NCBI GenBank assembly: GCA_035079385.1
Contig: JAVHKY010000052.1
Location: 11,842,001-11,906,000 of the forward strand
DNA: 64,000 bases
Direction: 5' to 3'
From: Aspidiotus rigidus
Lineage: Eukaryota; Arthropoda; Insecta; Hemiptera; Diaspididae
This document shows positions 12,101 through 22,563 of the stretch, in pieces. Numbering within the stretch: the first letter of the stretch is position 1; the number at the start of each line of letters is the position of its first letter. Both the position numbers and the translations under genes were made by a program. The notes beneath the pieces were generated by a model, which saw only the letters and a program-made list of their open reading frames with translations, searched no databases and was not told where the DNA came from.

Positions 12101-14665
12101 GAAGAAGTCATCGGCGAGGACCAGATGGACAAGAAATGCATCATATTAGGAATATTCAAATTGAACATTATTCCGATGAAGAGAATGATCTTCCTCCAGT
12201 CAAACGACCCCGTGATAACACCATAATTTCTGATTATGAAGACATGTGGAATAATTCTATGATGCACAATGAGAGGCCAACCATTCTTACTCCTCCCAGT
12301 CTAGTGAGTATGCTTGAAAGACATTCAGTAGTGTTAGTGTATCATTGGACCAATGCTTCATGTATCCCATTGTTTGTTACTAGGAAACATCAAGCGTTGA
12401 CATACGTGGTCCGAATGGTTTGACTCCACTGATGGTGGTTGCCACGGGAAAAACAGTGAATGGATTAGGAATAGAAAGTCAAGATGAGGATGATGAAGAT
12501 AGTGCCGGTGCAATAATAGCTGATCTCATATCCCAAGGAGCAGATTTACATGCAACCGCTCCAGATACTGGTGAAACGCCTTTACATTTGGCCGCAAGGT
12601 ATTTTTTTGTTGGTGTTTTACAAAATCTACTGTCAAAATACGTAGTTATGACCTCCTCATAAACTTCTCAAATACAGATTCTCCAGAGCGGATGCGGCAA
12701 AAAAACTATTAGATTTGGGTGCAAATGCTAATGCTCAGGACATAAATGGCCGTACTCCATTACACGCAGCTGTTGCAGCAGATGCAATGGGTGTTTTCCA
12801 GGTACTTTATTATAATTATGTTGCTGTAGGTTAATGAAAATAACATGTTGTTTTACGAGATTTTATTTATAGATTTTACTGAGAAATCGAGCAACAAATT
12901 TGAATGCAAAAATGCATGACGGTACAACACCTTTAATTTTGGCTACCAGGCTAGCCATTGAGGAAATGTTGGATGGATTAATAAATGCAGATAGTGATCT
13001 AAATTCAGCTGATAACTGTGGCCGAACGGCTTTACATTGGGCGGCTGCTGTGAATAATGTAGATGCTGTGAAAGTACTGCTTGCGCATGGTGCAAATAAA
13101 GACGCTCAAAATGAGAAAGTGAGTTTCCTTTTGTATTTTGCTTGATTTTAATCACATAAATAAAGCTGACCAATATTCGCATTTTATGAATATTGCTTAT
13201 TAAGTTTCTGAAAACTTTTTGAAAATTTTATTGTGTTTTCCTTGTCAGCTTTCAATAATTGTTTTTATCTGATGTTTTAATGAATCATAATTGAGGTGCA
13301 TGATGTCTCAATCTTCTATGCAAGACTACGTGGAATAGTTATTCAATGGACAAATGACATCAATACTCTATCTTCCTTAAATTTTCTTCTTTGAGCAGAG
13401 ATGAGTTTTCATCGCATCTTTTTTTTTCATCAAAGAATTGTTTCTTATGGGCGGGGCTGTAGGAAGGAGGTAATATGGTAACTTTGTTCCCGGGCCCAGG
13501 TTTCTGAGGAGGCCAGCATTTTTTTCCTTTTTTTTTTTTCAAAGAACCAGGTTAATTGCAAGTGACCGGGGTCCTACGGTTTCATTTCCCATGGGCCCGA
13601 GAATCTCTCGACGGCCCCTGAGCATGGAAACTTTTCTTGAATGTGTTCACTCAAAAAACAATATTTCTTTATAGGAAGAGACACCTCTGTATGTAGCGGC
13701 AAGAGAAGGAAGTTACGAAGCCTGTAAAATATTATTAGACAATTTGGCCAACCGTGATATAACAGACCACATGGAAATGCTACCACATGATATTGCTGAA
13801 CAGCGACAACATGCGGACATAGTTCGTCTAATAGATGAACATATACCACTCTCCCCTCAAGTGATTGGTACAATGCACAGTAATGGCTCATCTTCATTAA
13901 ACGGTATGTTCTGTATCAAGTATTTGTGTACTTATATTATCATTCATATTTTTCATTGCAATCACTTGTTTAATTTTAGGTTTACCTCATTTAATGAATA
14001 ATTCAAACTTGATGGGTACAGGTAAAGTGGCAAATAAGAGCAAGAAGCGACCTAAATTTAGTGCCAGTCCATCTAGCCCTGCTGAAAATAAAACACCGTT
14101 TACATTGCGCCGTAAAATCAGTGCAAAGAAATCAGCCAAAAAGTTGGTTGTGGATACCTGTAATAGCAGTGTATTGGGACTAGATGCAAATAATATATAT
14201 AATAATCCAGGATTGACGCCTGTACCTGGTTATCATTTACCAGTATTCCAAGAGCCATCACCTCCACATAGCATTACATTTTCACCTCCTGCAAAGACCC
14301 GTCCATTGTTGCCAACGTCTCCTACGCATATGACTGCCATGCGAACCAACGCGCAACAAAAGCATTCAAACATGGCTTATACGGACCCCTTTTCTGTGAA
14401 TCCAGTTATTCAGTCAAATCCCACCTACCAGCAATCAAGTCAGTTGTCACAGTCACAACAACAACAACTCCAGTACTACCATTTCTTGACTCCTCCTTCA
14501 GAACCAACAGAACGTAATAGTTATCCGACGCCATCACCTGAATCTCCTCATACTTATTATTGGTCTTCATCATCGCCACACTCAAATTCTGACTGGTCAG
14601 AAGGCACATTGAGCCCAAATTCATCTTCTCACGCAAATAAACAACAAGATGCTATATTTATATGA
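1212..14665 (+). CDS. Notch: Notch receptor, 3' 17 exons (N-terminus outside window)
   Basis: Single-pass receptor of the Notch pathway: ligand binding outside the cell leads to S2 and gamma-secretase cleavage and release of an intracellular domain acting with CSL in the nucleus. Seventeen exons join in phase with GT-AG sites: 1212-2015, 2569-2839, 2922-3154, 4322-4616, 5022-5311, 5491-5796, 5881-6345, 6938-7128, 7207-7490, 9881-10076, 11565-12004, 12093-12303, 12384-12598, 12678-12801, 12873-13118, 13675-13903, 13980-14665. They give 1,828 codons plus TGA with no internal stop. The first exon opens in phase 1 inside an EGF repeat, so upstream exons are missing. If the protein has 36 EGF repeats as in flies, the window holds the tail of repeat 12 and repeats 13-36. 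Domain order matches Notch throughout. Exon borders are inferred from splice consensus and frame, not from transcripts. Confidence 0.97.
2016..2568. other. Notch intron, nothing recognised
   Basis: 553-bp phase-1 intron with gtatgt donor and tttttcag acceptor. No further features seen. Confidence 0.6.
3663..4062. mobile_element. Inverted-repeat element with internal 58-bp minisatellite, in Notch intron
   Basis: Ends carry complementary gcggggaacccgc (about 3685-3697) and gcgggttccccgc (about 4046-4058), each close to a GGCA end. The interior holds four ~58-bp repeats of the type catatatagctcgagactc...ttccaagtcccc at about 3795-3968. Related fragments recur near 8380-8670, 10430-10720, 27885-28030 and 36645-36925, so this is a dispersed family of this genome. 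The rest of the host intron (3155-4321) has nothing else recognisable. Confidence 0.6.
4322..7128 (+). CDS. Notch: Notch exons: EGF repeats ~24-36
   Basis: Five exons (4322-4616, 5022-5311, 5491-5796, 5881-6345, 6938-7128) complete the EGF array. The segment includes a repeat with a long first cysteine loop beginning C-Q-D-A-A, split by the intron at 5312-5490. That atypical repeat is characteristic of Notch in the Abruptex neighbourhood of the fly protein. A further repeat, with S-D-V-G-T-F-D-C, also matches the distinctive Notch repeat near position 33. The last exon ends in a short Gly/Lys linker towards the LNR modules and closes in phase 0. Confidence 0.94.
7207..10076 (+). CDS. Notch: Notch exons: three LNR modules and start of heterodimerization domain
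   Basis: Exons 7207-7490 and 9881-10076 encode the negative regulatory region. The first exon has two Lin-12/Notch repeats, each with six cysteines and the Asp/Asn-rich calcium pattern (C-x-[14 protein letters not shown]). A phase-2 intron of 2.4 kb separates these from the third LNR ([15 protein letters not shown]), followed by the first strand of the heterodimerization domain. These modules cover the S2 protease site and keep the receptor off without ligand (family knowledge). The large intron holds repeats listed separately. Confidence 0.95.
7491..9880. other. Large Notch intron with repeat insertions
   Basis: 2.4-kb phase-2 intron. It contains an inverted repeat at 8179-8367, a fragment of the dispersed tcgaaa...caagtcccc family at 8380-8670, and a Penelope-ribozyme-like stretch at 8748-8790. 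The open frames in it do not look like proteins. Confidence 0.6.
8179..8367. repeat. Imperfect inverted repeat (hairpin) in Notch intron
   Basis: The left arm (8179-8243, from cttaatatcaaaaccaatgc to gttaaggaa) is complementary with mismatches and a short insertion to 8297-8367 (ttccttaacacagttgaac to ttttggtattaaag). Loop about 55 bp. Likely a degenerate foldback element. Confidence 0.55.
10077..11564. other. Notch intron with a dispersed-repeat fragment
   Basis: 1.5-kb phase-0 intron. The middle (about 10430-10720) is a degenerate copy of the dispersed family also seen at 3663-4062 (catatgcagctcgcaaatcg repeats). An open frame at 11108-11524 has no protein-like features and crosses no recognisable exon. 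Confidence 0.55.
11565..12004 (+). CDS. Notch: Notch exon: heterodimerization domain, membrane segment, start of RAM
   Basis: This exon follows a phase-0 junction. It contains the rest of the heterodimerization domain (Y-F-E-I-D-N-R-K-C and the paired later cysteine), a juxtamembrane stretch, a hydrophobic segment of about 22 residues at roughly 11874-11940, a stop-transfer S-T-Q-R-K-K, and the conserved G-V-T-W-F-P-E-G-F that opens the RAM region. The loop between the W-D and S-G-V-L stretches is short and has no obvious multibasic furin site. The exon ends at 12004 in phase 2; the continuing open frame to 12065 is intron. Confidence 0.95.
12093..12303 (+). CDS. Notch: Notch exon: RAM region and nuclear localization signal
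   Basis: Begins at 12093 after cattgttcag and completes the split codon from 12004. It carries the basic H-R-R-S-H-R-R run and a P-V-K-R-P-R nuclear-localization-like motif, then an acidic stretch and T-I-L-T-P-P-S before a phase-0 donor (gtgagt) at 12304. The RAM region is the high-affinity CSL contact in Notch proteins (family knowledge). Confidence 0.93.
12384..13903 (+). CDS. Notch: Notch exons: ankyrin repeat domain
   Basis: Four exons (12384-12598, 12678-12801, 12873-13118, 13675-13903) encode the intracellular ankyrin block. It opens with [12 protein letters not shown] and continues with repeated G-x-T-P-L-H-x-A-A and L-L-x-x-G-A signatures ([35 protein letters not shown]). The domain binds CSL and Mastermind to build the activation complex (family knowledge). 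Introns are short except 13119-13674. Confidence 0.95.
13980..14665 (+). CDS. Notch: Notch last exon: transactivation, Gln-rich and PEST tail
   Basis: Final exon, joined in phase 1 after gtttaattttag. It holds a basic Lys-rich stretch, a Pro/Ser/Thr-rich region, a Gln-rich stretch (a short OPA-like run near 14438-14475) and a C-terminal PEST region with T-P-P-S-E, T-P-S-P-E-S-P and a W-S-x-S-S-P-like motif typical of Notch tails. These control turnover of the cleaved domain by Fbw7-type ligases (family knowledge). It is shorter than the fly C-terminus. TGA at 14663-14665. Confidence 0.94.
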
Positions 14666-16194
14666 TTGAATCGTTTTAATTGTCACTGTTATTATTTTTT
14701 ATTTTTATTGCTAAGAAATTCTATCTCTTGTATAAAAATTTGTGAGATTGTGTTTAAGTAATACCGGACTCCAAATATTTTCATTCTTCTTAATATTCAT
14801 TCTTATAGTTGTAGAAAATTAATTGTTGTGTATACTATATGTGTTCTATTTTTATCACGTTTTAAGTCGTGTGATATTATTCTTGTTTTACTGATGGTAT
14901 TACGCAATGATTGTTATATAGTTCTTACGTAAGGATTTTTAACTTTGGTTTGGGTACCGACTTTTATGTAATATGGAGTAATTAGACAAAGAAAAATGGA
15001 GGTTCAATTTGCGTGACAAATTCCTGAATATGGAAAAAGTTTTGAAGCTTTTACACAAATTTTCAATAGCCTACAATATATTCTCAATTTTGGTATTTTT
15101 TGTTACTTTTAATGAGATTCTCAGGTACAAGTAATTAAGTCTTCGTTACTGTTTCATTCCTTATTTCCTAAAAATATTATTTTTCAGCATAAAGGAAAAT
15201 ATTTAAAACCTATCTCAGATTTTTGCTAATGCCCTATTGTCGAGAAAATTATAAATTAGTTTATGTTTATTGTGACGTGCTTTCAAGATTATTGAACCTT
15301 CTAATTTAAAGAGTAAGAATTACAATTCAATATTTTCCTTCCTCTTTGTTTTTCTCTATTACCTGAATCATTCTATTTATTTTGATGTACTTGCACTTTT
15401 ACACTGACGACTTTTATCTGTGATCTTCAAATTTGAAGATGTCCAGTTACAGTTTTGATAATTGGCTATTCAAGTATTTTTATGTATGAATGTAGAAAAT
15501 TATAATAATTATGTCAAATTATAGTATTGCCACTCGTAGTATTTCGCCTGTCTGCACATCACCAAGATATGCAAAAACAATATTTTTGATGAAAAAATTG
15601 GTTGAATCTAGACGAGCGACATACTCCGCAGCAAAATATTTCTGGTTGGATTTCTAGCATTCCTCCTAGATATTGAAAAAAGAAAAAGAAGAAAGGGCAG
15701 CGAATGAAAGTATTTTGAATGTCCTCGATTTGTCCATCATTCCATGTCCACTTCTTTATAAAAAACTGAGGAAGACTTTGTATTTTTTTTATTCAGAAGA
15801 AACTTATTATTGTAAATAGTTCTTTGGAAGGAAAAAAAAAATGATCTCAAAAATGTTTATGAACCTCTAAAAGTTGATGTAACGTCCAGGTTTGCTCGGT
15901 AGAACTGTTGAATGTTCATTTCCCCTCCCATTTTTCCTTCTGAATGAGGAATCCTAAATTAGTAAAATTTGAGTTGGGAGTTTGAATAAATAAAATTCAA
16001 AAAATTAAAGCACGCACAAATTTTAATATTCATCTGACCCGGGTTTCGAACGTATGGTCGCGTTTATCTTCGGAAACGGTCCAAAAAACTTCTTTGTCTT
16101 CTTAAATACCATACCTATTGTGTAGGTAATGTAAAGTAGTTCATTTCTTTCTTAATTTCATACTTTACTAAATCGCCTTTCACAAACCACGTGG

Positions 16195-16241
<47 letters not shown>

Positions 16242-16515
16242 CTGTTAGCAATAAGGGAATGTATCCAAAAAATGATCTCCAATGTGCATTTCAAAACTTT
16301 TGAAGATTTACTATTATTGTTAATGTATGTACATTATTCTTTATTACTTTTTTCTTCAATGCATGTAAACTGTACTTTCTAATATTTATTGTAATAATTG
16401 TCGTTTTGTAATAAAATGTCTTCAATTTTTGTATTTTTAGTTTTCTATCAGAGAGAAATACTTGTATAAATGTTCAGTATTGAATACTATGTGTGTTATT
16501 GTTAATAAATATTAT
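14666..16515 (+). other. Notch 3' UTR with candidate polyadenylation signals
   Basis: AT-rich stretch with no coding signature downstream of the Notch stop. AATAAA hexamers lie at about 15985, 16410 and 16504, so the 3' UTR may extend 1.3-1.9 kb. A (CT)n microsatellite sits at about 16197-16235. UTR length is inferred; no transcript evidence. Confidence 0.55.
16197..16240. repeat. (CT)n microsatellite
   Basis: About 38 bases of uninterrupted CT dinucleotides followed by tttctctt, in the probable Notch 3' UTR. Confidence 0.95.
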
Positions 16516-17478
16516 CAGTTGTGACTTGAAACTATTTGACCTACATATGACATTTTGTAAGTTCCAATTCGTACTCTTCTCAATCAGAATGGATTCTGCC
16601 ATCTTACCTATTTTCTTTTGAACACCTCGCGTTCGCAATTTTGTGATTGGTTAGTGTAATACTTTCCAACACGACGACTCGATTCTCATGAGACTACATT
16701 AATTTTATCATCGTTCACGTTATAACACTGTCCGTCCTGACAGCAGCAAAATAAACTTGAAGTTAGACATCTAAAGGAATGGTACAATCAAAGGAGAGAA
16801 ATAACTCAAATTAAGGCAACTTGTTTCAGGTTATGCTGTCAAATTCTACAACTGCCAAAATAATATAAAACATGAAAAAAAAACTCACGCAGTGGCGTGA
16901 ATAACACCGATTTTTCAGCGACGATCTCTCTCTCTCTCCCTCACTCCTCATTCACTCTCACTCACTCACTCTGTTCTGTCTCTTTCACACTAACTCACAA
17001 AACTACTTAATCAATATGACAGATATGAAATAACATTCATTCATGACGAACTCAACACGAACGAACATATCCTTGAAATTCATTCATGAAGAGCATATCC
17101 TTACGTGTGTGAACAGGTAACCCAAATTCACAGGTCTCGACAAGATTACAAACCTGATTATTTTCAGGCTGTAAGTGATTTAGGGCTTCCGATTAATCGT
17201 GACGTACACAGGGGTTAGAATTTAGTTTGAGAAATTGTTGACTTCAGAAATTTGATAAAGCTTCAAGAGAATCTAATAATTGGTTCAAAAATATAGAAGT
17301 GCGAACACAGTCACTGTTAGGAACACACTAACAAATTGACGCATTAATCGATCTGAAGATTCATCGGAAGGAAACGCTCAACCGTGCAAATCTAGGCATG
17401 TGAACAGAACAAAAGAATAAAAAGGGTTCCTTATTGCAATGATAGGAACTCGTTCGATAACGTCAGCCGTTAACTACC
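16516..17478. other. Intergenic, nothing recognised
   Basis: About 960 bp between the Notch 3' end and the copia LTR. There is CT/ACTC low complexity at about 16925-16980. No coding or RNA feature is supported. Confidence 0.5.
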
Positions 17479-17625
17479 TGTAGAAATTTGGTGTTTCGTC
17501 TACAGCAACACTGTTCAATGTTTTGTTGCACTTGTACGATGTTAGTTTTTATTGTGTTGTGTTGTAAGGTTTTTACGTGCATGTTCATTAAAGAGGTTTA
17601 AAGGTTTTACAGCTTCTCATTTCTA
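17479..17625 (+). repeat. copia 5' LTR
   Basis: 147-bp LTR; the exact 3' boundary is uncertain by two bases because AA precedes the primer-binding site. Identical by eye to the 3' copy. Confidence 0.92.
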
Positions 17626-17714
17626 AATGGTAGCAGAGGTCCGTGGTTGAGGCAAAAAAGTTGTGAAGCTATCGGTGAAGAAAGGTCCTCCCGATAATTA
17701 TCAAAGCGAATTAT

Positions 17715-18671
17715 ATGCCAAACAAACGTAAAGTAAGAAGAAGAAAATCTCGGAAATTGCACAATTCAGGTCCAGCGGGAAACACGAGAAGCAAAGTCCA
17801 GTTAGAACCGGAAAACTCGCAAGTCATCCTGGATCAAAACCAAGAAGAGAGCCTATCAGAAGAAATAACCTCTCAGGAAAGCGGAAATACTTCGATTTCT
17901 GAACACGGGTCAGTGAGAATTTCTCCTAATTTTAGTAATAGAAGATATTGTTCTAGTGAATCCGATAGCGAAGAAGAAGGAAATATGGAAAACAATAAGG
18001 GAATCGAAAAATTTGATGGAAGAAATTTCCAAGATTGGTTAAATAGAATAGAATGGGGCCTTATGGGAAAAGGCGTGGCTGAGATGTTGATCAAAACGGA
18101 TCTTGAGATGAAATATCGTACGGCAACGAAAGATGAGCAGCTAAAATCCGAAGAATTCAAGGATTTTAGAAGGCCAAATGCGAAAGCAATCACGTATATC
18201 CTAGAAAGGTTAGTACCAAAAATATCGATTAGAGTAAAAAAATGTACTACTGCGTATGAACTAACCGAATCCCTAAAGAAGTTGTACTTAACGTCGTCGG
18301 AAGTTGGAAGAGATGCCGCACGAAGAGAACTCAATTCCCTAAGATTTGAAGAAAGTGGGAATATGGAAAAGTATATCGAGATATTCGAAAATGCTGCCGA
18401 CCGTTTTCGTGATAGAGGCGGAAAATTGGATTCCAATGAGGAAATGGAAATATTTCGAACAAGTCTCCCAAGTAGTTACAACTCGGTTCGTGATTGGTTC
18501 GGAAGTTTGGATGAAGGTGAGAAAACCTTTGAAATTCTCAAAAAGAAAGTTGTGGAAACAAATGAGTACTCGAGAAGAGATAAACAAGCGTCGTCAGCAA
18601 TGATGACCAGAACTAGAAACCGAAGTGAATTACAGAAAAATGAGAGGTCGGAAAAGTTTTATGGTAATTGA
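17715..18671 (+). CDS. gag: copia Gag (first part of gag-pol)
   Basis: 318-residue frame, 90 bp after the 5' LTR. It has a basic, Ser-rich N-terminus, then an alpha-helical gag-type region (F-D-G-R-N-F-Q-D-W near residue 100, and A-A-R-R-E-L-N-S-L-R typical of copia gag UBN2/DUF4219-like proteins). It forms the particle in which the RNA is copied. It ends in TGA at 18669-18671. The following pol frame is in the same phase, so a single stop separates the two, and the zinc knuckle that usually ends gag lies beyond it. Confidence 0.85.
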   Translation: MPNKRKVRRRKSRKLHNSGPAGNTRSKVQLEPENSQVILDQNQEESLSEEITSQESGNTSISEHGSVRISPNFSNRRYCSSESDSEEEGNMENNKGIEKFDGRNFQDWLNRIEWGLMGKGVAEMLIKTDLEMKYRTATKDEQLKSEEFKDFRRPNAKAITYILERLVPKISIRVKKCTTAYELTESLKKLYLTSSEVGRDAARRELNSLRFEESGNMEKYIEIFENAADRFRDRGGKLDSNEEMEIFRTSLPSSYNSVRDWFGSLDEGEKTFEILKKKVVETNEYSRRDKQASSAMMTRTRNRSELQKNERSEKFYGN

Positions 18672-18683
18672 AACTACAATTTC

Positions 18684-21600
18684 ATGAAAAATGGCGAGTC
18701 GAGGAAGAAAGCTGATTCGTTCAAACGAAATATTCGTTGTTTTACGTGCCAAGGTTACGGACATATTGCTCGAGATTGTCCAATGAATGCTGATAGAAAA
18801 CCAGGAAATCAGAGAAATTATGGCTACCAATCAAATGAAGGTAGGAGGTTCAATAATTTTAGTGGCGGAGATACAAAGAAAATTGAACAGAAGGAGGAAA
18901 ATAAAGTGAGTCCAAAGCCGCCAAGTAACGACGAGAAACCAAGACAGATTAATGAGAGAGATCGTCAAGGAAATAATAGGAACAACAGAGAAGAAAAATC
19001 ACCCTATTCCTTTGCAGCAGCGGCAGAGGAGAAAGGAAAAAATGATTTTTCATCCTATTCGTATATTGCTGTACCAAATAACGATGGTGATACCTCGTAC
19101 ACGTTTGGATCAATCTCGGGAATGGGGAAAGCCCTTTCGGAAACACCGGAAAACTGTACCGAAATACAAAACGACAAACGTTGGAAAATAAATAAGGTAC
19201 CTGAGAAGCAATATTCGACACCATTGATAAGTTATGAAAAATGGGATAGGTCTAAACAGAAAACAGAAGAAAAATTTGTAAGTAATGAGGTGGTAAGAGA
19301 TTTAAATAATATTCGAGTAGATATAGTTAAAACGATAAACAGTAATATTTGTTTAGCTAAAGAATCCTCCGAAAAAGATATTTTTCCAGTGAAAGAAATG
19401 ATGTTTGACAGCGGATGTATGGATCACTTGGTTGGAAACTACGAAGATTTGGATTATAATATAGAAACGGTAACCGAAGTCCAAATAACTGGTTTTTTGT
19501 CAGAATTCAAAGCTAAGCCGACTCATCGAGGAAGTATGGATATCATCGTCATAAATAAGCTTCGAGAAATTCAAAGAGTTCAGTTACATAACGTTCTGTG
19601 TGTACCAGGTTTGCCCATAAATTTACTTTCAGAAGATAAAATCACCCAAGCTGGTATGGGAGTTGAAATTATAGATGAATACGCCCATATTTACGATAGG
19701 TTTGAAAATAACACATCTCTCATGATAGCAGTACGATATAATAGAGCTAAGTGGGTAAAATTCGCCTCGGTAAAAGATGTCATAAACGTGAGTGACGAAA
19801 AAATACTTGATTCTAGTTTATCACCGAACGTTAATATCTCTGTATTTGTGGTTAAAGAAAGCGATTATGAAAGCTCGAAGGACTATAAACTGTCGTGGTT
19901 GTATCATAGAAAAATGGGCCATATTTCTGCTCAATATCTACGAAAATTACAGTCTGTGGCAGATGGTATTCCTATATTTAAAGTGAGAGCAGACGAATTC
20001 TATGAATGTGATGTTTGTATTCGAGCAAAAATGTCTCGAAGTCCGCATGTAGAAGTCAGACATCGAGCCACAAGAATTTATGAGATAGTAAATACTGATA
20101 TAATGGGTCCTATGTGTGAAGCCCGAACGGGTGAGAAATATGTATTGAATTTTGTCGATGATTATTCGAATTTCTGCGTTACGTATGCCATAAATATGAA
20201 GTCAGATGTAATAAAAGTTCTGAAAAAGTATATAGCTAAAGCCGAAGCGGCTGGTTCTGGATTGAAAGTCTCTTCATTGAGATGCGACAATGCGAGAGAA
20301 TTTGTAATGGGCACAGTGGCACAGTTCTGTGAAGAAAAGGGCATAGAGATCGATCCATCAAATCCATACACCCCAGAACAGAATTCGAGGGCGGAGAATT
20401 ACAATAAGAAAATCCAGCAGAAAACTTGTTTGATAATTTATCAGTCAAATATTCCGAAGAATGAATGGCCTCTAGTTATAAAAATGGCTGAATATATTTT
20501 GAATAGATCATCATGTAGAAGTAATGCCGAATGGAAGACGCCATATGAACTGTTTTATAATCGAAGACCTGATTTATCGAATATTTTTATTCCAGGTTGT
20601 GCTGCTTGGATGTTACAGGAAAAACAAACTCGCCCAGATCCTAAGATGGACGAACGTGCTAAATTACGAGTCTTGATGGGATTTAAAAACAACGGATACG
20701 TTTTATTTAATCCTGTTACAAAGGCGTTGTTCAGGTCGTGTAATGTTAGATTTATCGAAAAGAAAAATTATCAAGCTGTCGAGGCCGAATTGGAAAAGAA
20801 TCCGGAATTGAATATTTATAGTGATGGACAGCCAATTGGTGAGTCGTATGAAATAGATCACAGCTATGTTTGGTCTTATGTTTCAAGAGAAGGTCATGTT
20901 GAAAAGTTATCCGATGCCGTACCAGAAACTTATCAACAAGCTATTGATTCTGTATTTGCGAATGAATGGATTCAGGCAATGAGGTTAGAGATCAATGCTC
21001 TCATTGAAAACAAAACATGGAGTGTTTGTGCGAAAGGTGAACAGAAAACGATTACTGCTCGTTGGGTTTATACGGTAAAATACGACACCGATGAATTCGC
21101 CAAAGCCCGATTGGTGGCACGTGAATTCAAAAGTTCATGTAACTACAGCCACGAGGAAACTTATTCACCTGTGACTGGTCAAATGGTTACGAGATGGATT
21201 TTTTCAATAGCGAACGAATTGGATTTCTCGATTTTCCAGGTTGACGTAAGTAATGCTTTCTTATACGGAGAGTTACCGGAACCGGTATATTTGGAGATCC
21301 CGGTAGGGTTTAACTATGATCGTAAATCGCAGGTATTTGAATTAAAAAAGGCACTATATGGCTTGAGAATATCTTCAAAATTGTGGTATAAAAAGTTGAC
21401 CAACGTACTTATTGATCTTGGATTTGAAAATTTTATGGCTGATCAGTGCGTTTTTTTCCTTCAACATGAAAGGATCATCATAATCATTGTTATTCATGTA
21501 GATGACATGTTGATTACTTCGAACAGCGTTGAGCATGTCGAAGATCTCATAGGCTTGCTGAGAGAAAAATTTAAGATGAAAGTGGTTGAAAAACCATCTG

Positions 21601-22430
21601 TGTTCGTTGGTATTCAGATTGAAAGAGATCGAAAGAATAAAATTGTTCGTTTACACCAGAAAAAGTATATCGAAAAGTTGATTGAAAAATTTGGTATGAT
21701 AGAAGCCCATGAAGCTGACACACCGATGGAGTATGGTTTAAGTATCGTTAAATCTGATGAACCAAACGAAATACCAGGTTTGAGGAGCCTAATAGGATGT
21801 TTGTTATTCGTAGCTAGAAATGCTCGTCCTGACATACTATATAGTGTGAATTATTTGTCACGTTTTCAAGATAGAGCCACTCCAGATGTATTGAAATACG
21901 CTAAACGAATTCTTAGATATTTGAAACGAACGAAAAATTTTGTTTTGGAGTATAGAGCGACTGATCGTGAACCAGTAGTATCCTATGTAGATTCTGCGTT
22001 TGCCGATGTACGTGATCAGAAATTCGAGAGCACGGGAGGATACTTGATTTTTTCATATGGGAATTTGGTTCACTGGAACACCAAGAAACAAAAAAGAACT
22101 GCAACATCTACTGCCGAAGCAGAGTACATCGCACTAAATGACTCTGTCAGGGAGATCACTTTTATTCGCCATCTGTTTGAGAAGATTCTAAAAGTTCGAA
22201 GTCCTGCAATTGTATACGAGGACAATACTTCGGCGATGAGGATTGCCAATGGAACGGAATCATCATTGAGCCGCTTTATGATGACGAAGGAGTTTGCGAT
22301 TCGTCAATCCATTCAGAACGGAGAGTTAGAATTACGAGCCGTTAGCTCAAGATATCAATTGGCGGATATTATGACAAAACCCCTGGAGAGATCGAAATTC
22401 ATTTATATTAGAGATAAAATTCTTATGTGA
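18684..22430 (+). CDS. pol: copia Pol: zinc knuckle, protease, integrase, RT, RNase H
   Basis: 1,248 residues in copia order. A CCHC knuckle (C-F-T-C-Q-G-Y-G-H-I-A-R-D-C) lies at about 19-32. The aspartic protease D-S-G-C is near 242 (usual motif D-S-G-A). Next is an H-H-C-C integrase zinc motif, then the integrase core with Asp in N-T-D-I-M-G near 470, Asp in R-C-D-N-A-R-E-F near 535 and Glu in P-E-Q-N-S-R-A-E-N near 571. Reverse transcriptase has F-Q-V-D-V-S-N-A-F-L near 851 and H-V-D-D-M near 938 (usually Y-V-D-D). RNase H carries Y-V-D-S-A-F-A-D, S-T-A-E-A-E-Y and Y-E-D-N-T. Length and order fit an intact element. The ATG at 18684 may be only the first Met after the TGA, not a real start. 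Confidence 0.93.
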   Translation: MKNGESRKKADSFKRNIRCFTCQGYGHIARDCPMNADRKPGNQRNYGYQSNEGRRFNNFSGGDTKKIEQKEENKVSPKPPSNDEKPRQINERDRQGNNRNNREEKSPYSFAAAAEEKGKNDFSSYSYIAVPNNDGDTSYTFGSISGMGKALSETPENCTEIQNDKRWKINKVPEKQYSTPLISYEKWDRSKQKTEEKFVSNEVVRDLNNIRVDIVKTINSNICLAKESSEKDIFPVKEMMFDSGCMDHLVGNYEDLDYNIETVTEVQITGFLSEFKAKPTHRGSMDIIVINKLREIQRVQLHNVLCVPGLPINLLSEDKITQAGMGVEIIDEYAHIYDRFENNTSLMIAVRYNRAKWVKFASVKDVINVSDEKILDSSLSPNVNISVFVVKESDYESSKDYKLSWLYHRKMGHISAQYLRKLQSVADGIPIFKVRADEFYECDVCIRAKMSRSPHVEVRHRATRIYEIVNTDIMGPMCEARTGEKYVLNFVDDYSNFCVTYAINMKSDVIKVLKKYIAKAEAAGSGLKVSSLRCDNAREFVMGTVAQFCEEKGIEIDPSNPYTPEQNSRAENYNKKIQQKTCLIIYQSNIPKNEWPLVIKMAEYILNRSSCRSNAEWKTPYELFYNRRPDLSNIFIPGCAAWMLQEKQTRPDPKMDERAKLRVLMGFKNNGYVLFNPVTKALFRSCNVRFIEKKNYQAVEAELEKNPELNIYSDGQPIGESYEIDHSYVWSYVSREGHVEKLSDAVPETYQQAIDSVFANEWIQAMRLEINALIENKTWSVCAKGEQKTITARWVYTVKYDTDEFAKARLVAREFKSSCNYSHEETYSPVTGQMVTRWIFSIANELDFSIFQVDVSNAFLYGELPEPVYLEIPVGFNYDRKSQVFELKKALYGLRISSKLWYKKLTNVLIDLGFENFMADQCVFFLQHERIIIIIVIHVDDMLITSNSVEHVEDLIGLLREKFKMKVVEKPSVFVGIQIERDRKNKIVRLHQKKYIEKLIEKFGMIEAHEADTPMEYGLSIVKSDEPNEIPGLRSLIGCLLFVARNARPDILYSVNYLSRFQDRATPDVLKYAKRILRYLKRTKNFVLEYRATDREPVVSYVDSAFADVRDQKFESTGGYLIFSYGNLVHWNTKKQKRTATSTAEAEYIALNDSVREITFIRHLFEKILKVRSPAIVYEDNTSAMRIANGTESSLSRFMMTKEFAIRQSIQNGELELRAVSSRYQLADIMTKPLERSKFIYIRDKILM

Positions 22431-22563
22431 TGAAAGTCTGAAAATTTTGTTACCTATTATTATTTTTTTGCATGTTTTACCAAACATTTTATTGTCAAAT
22501 TTTTTTAAAGTTTTGTAGTTGAGTGTTTAGGTTCTTGTTGAATTGCTGTATTCGACGGGAGGA

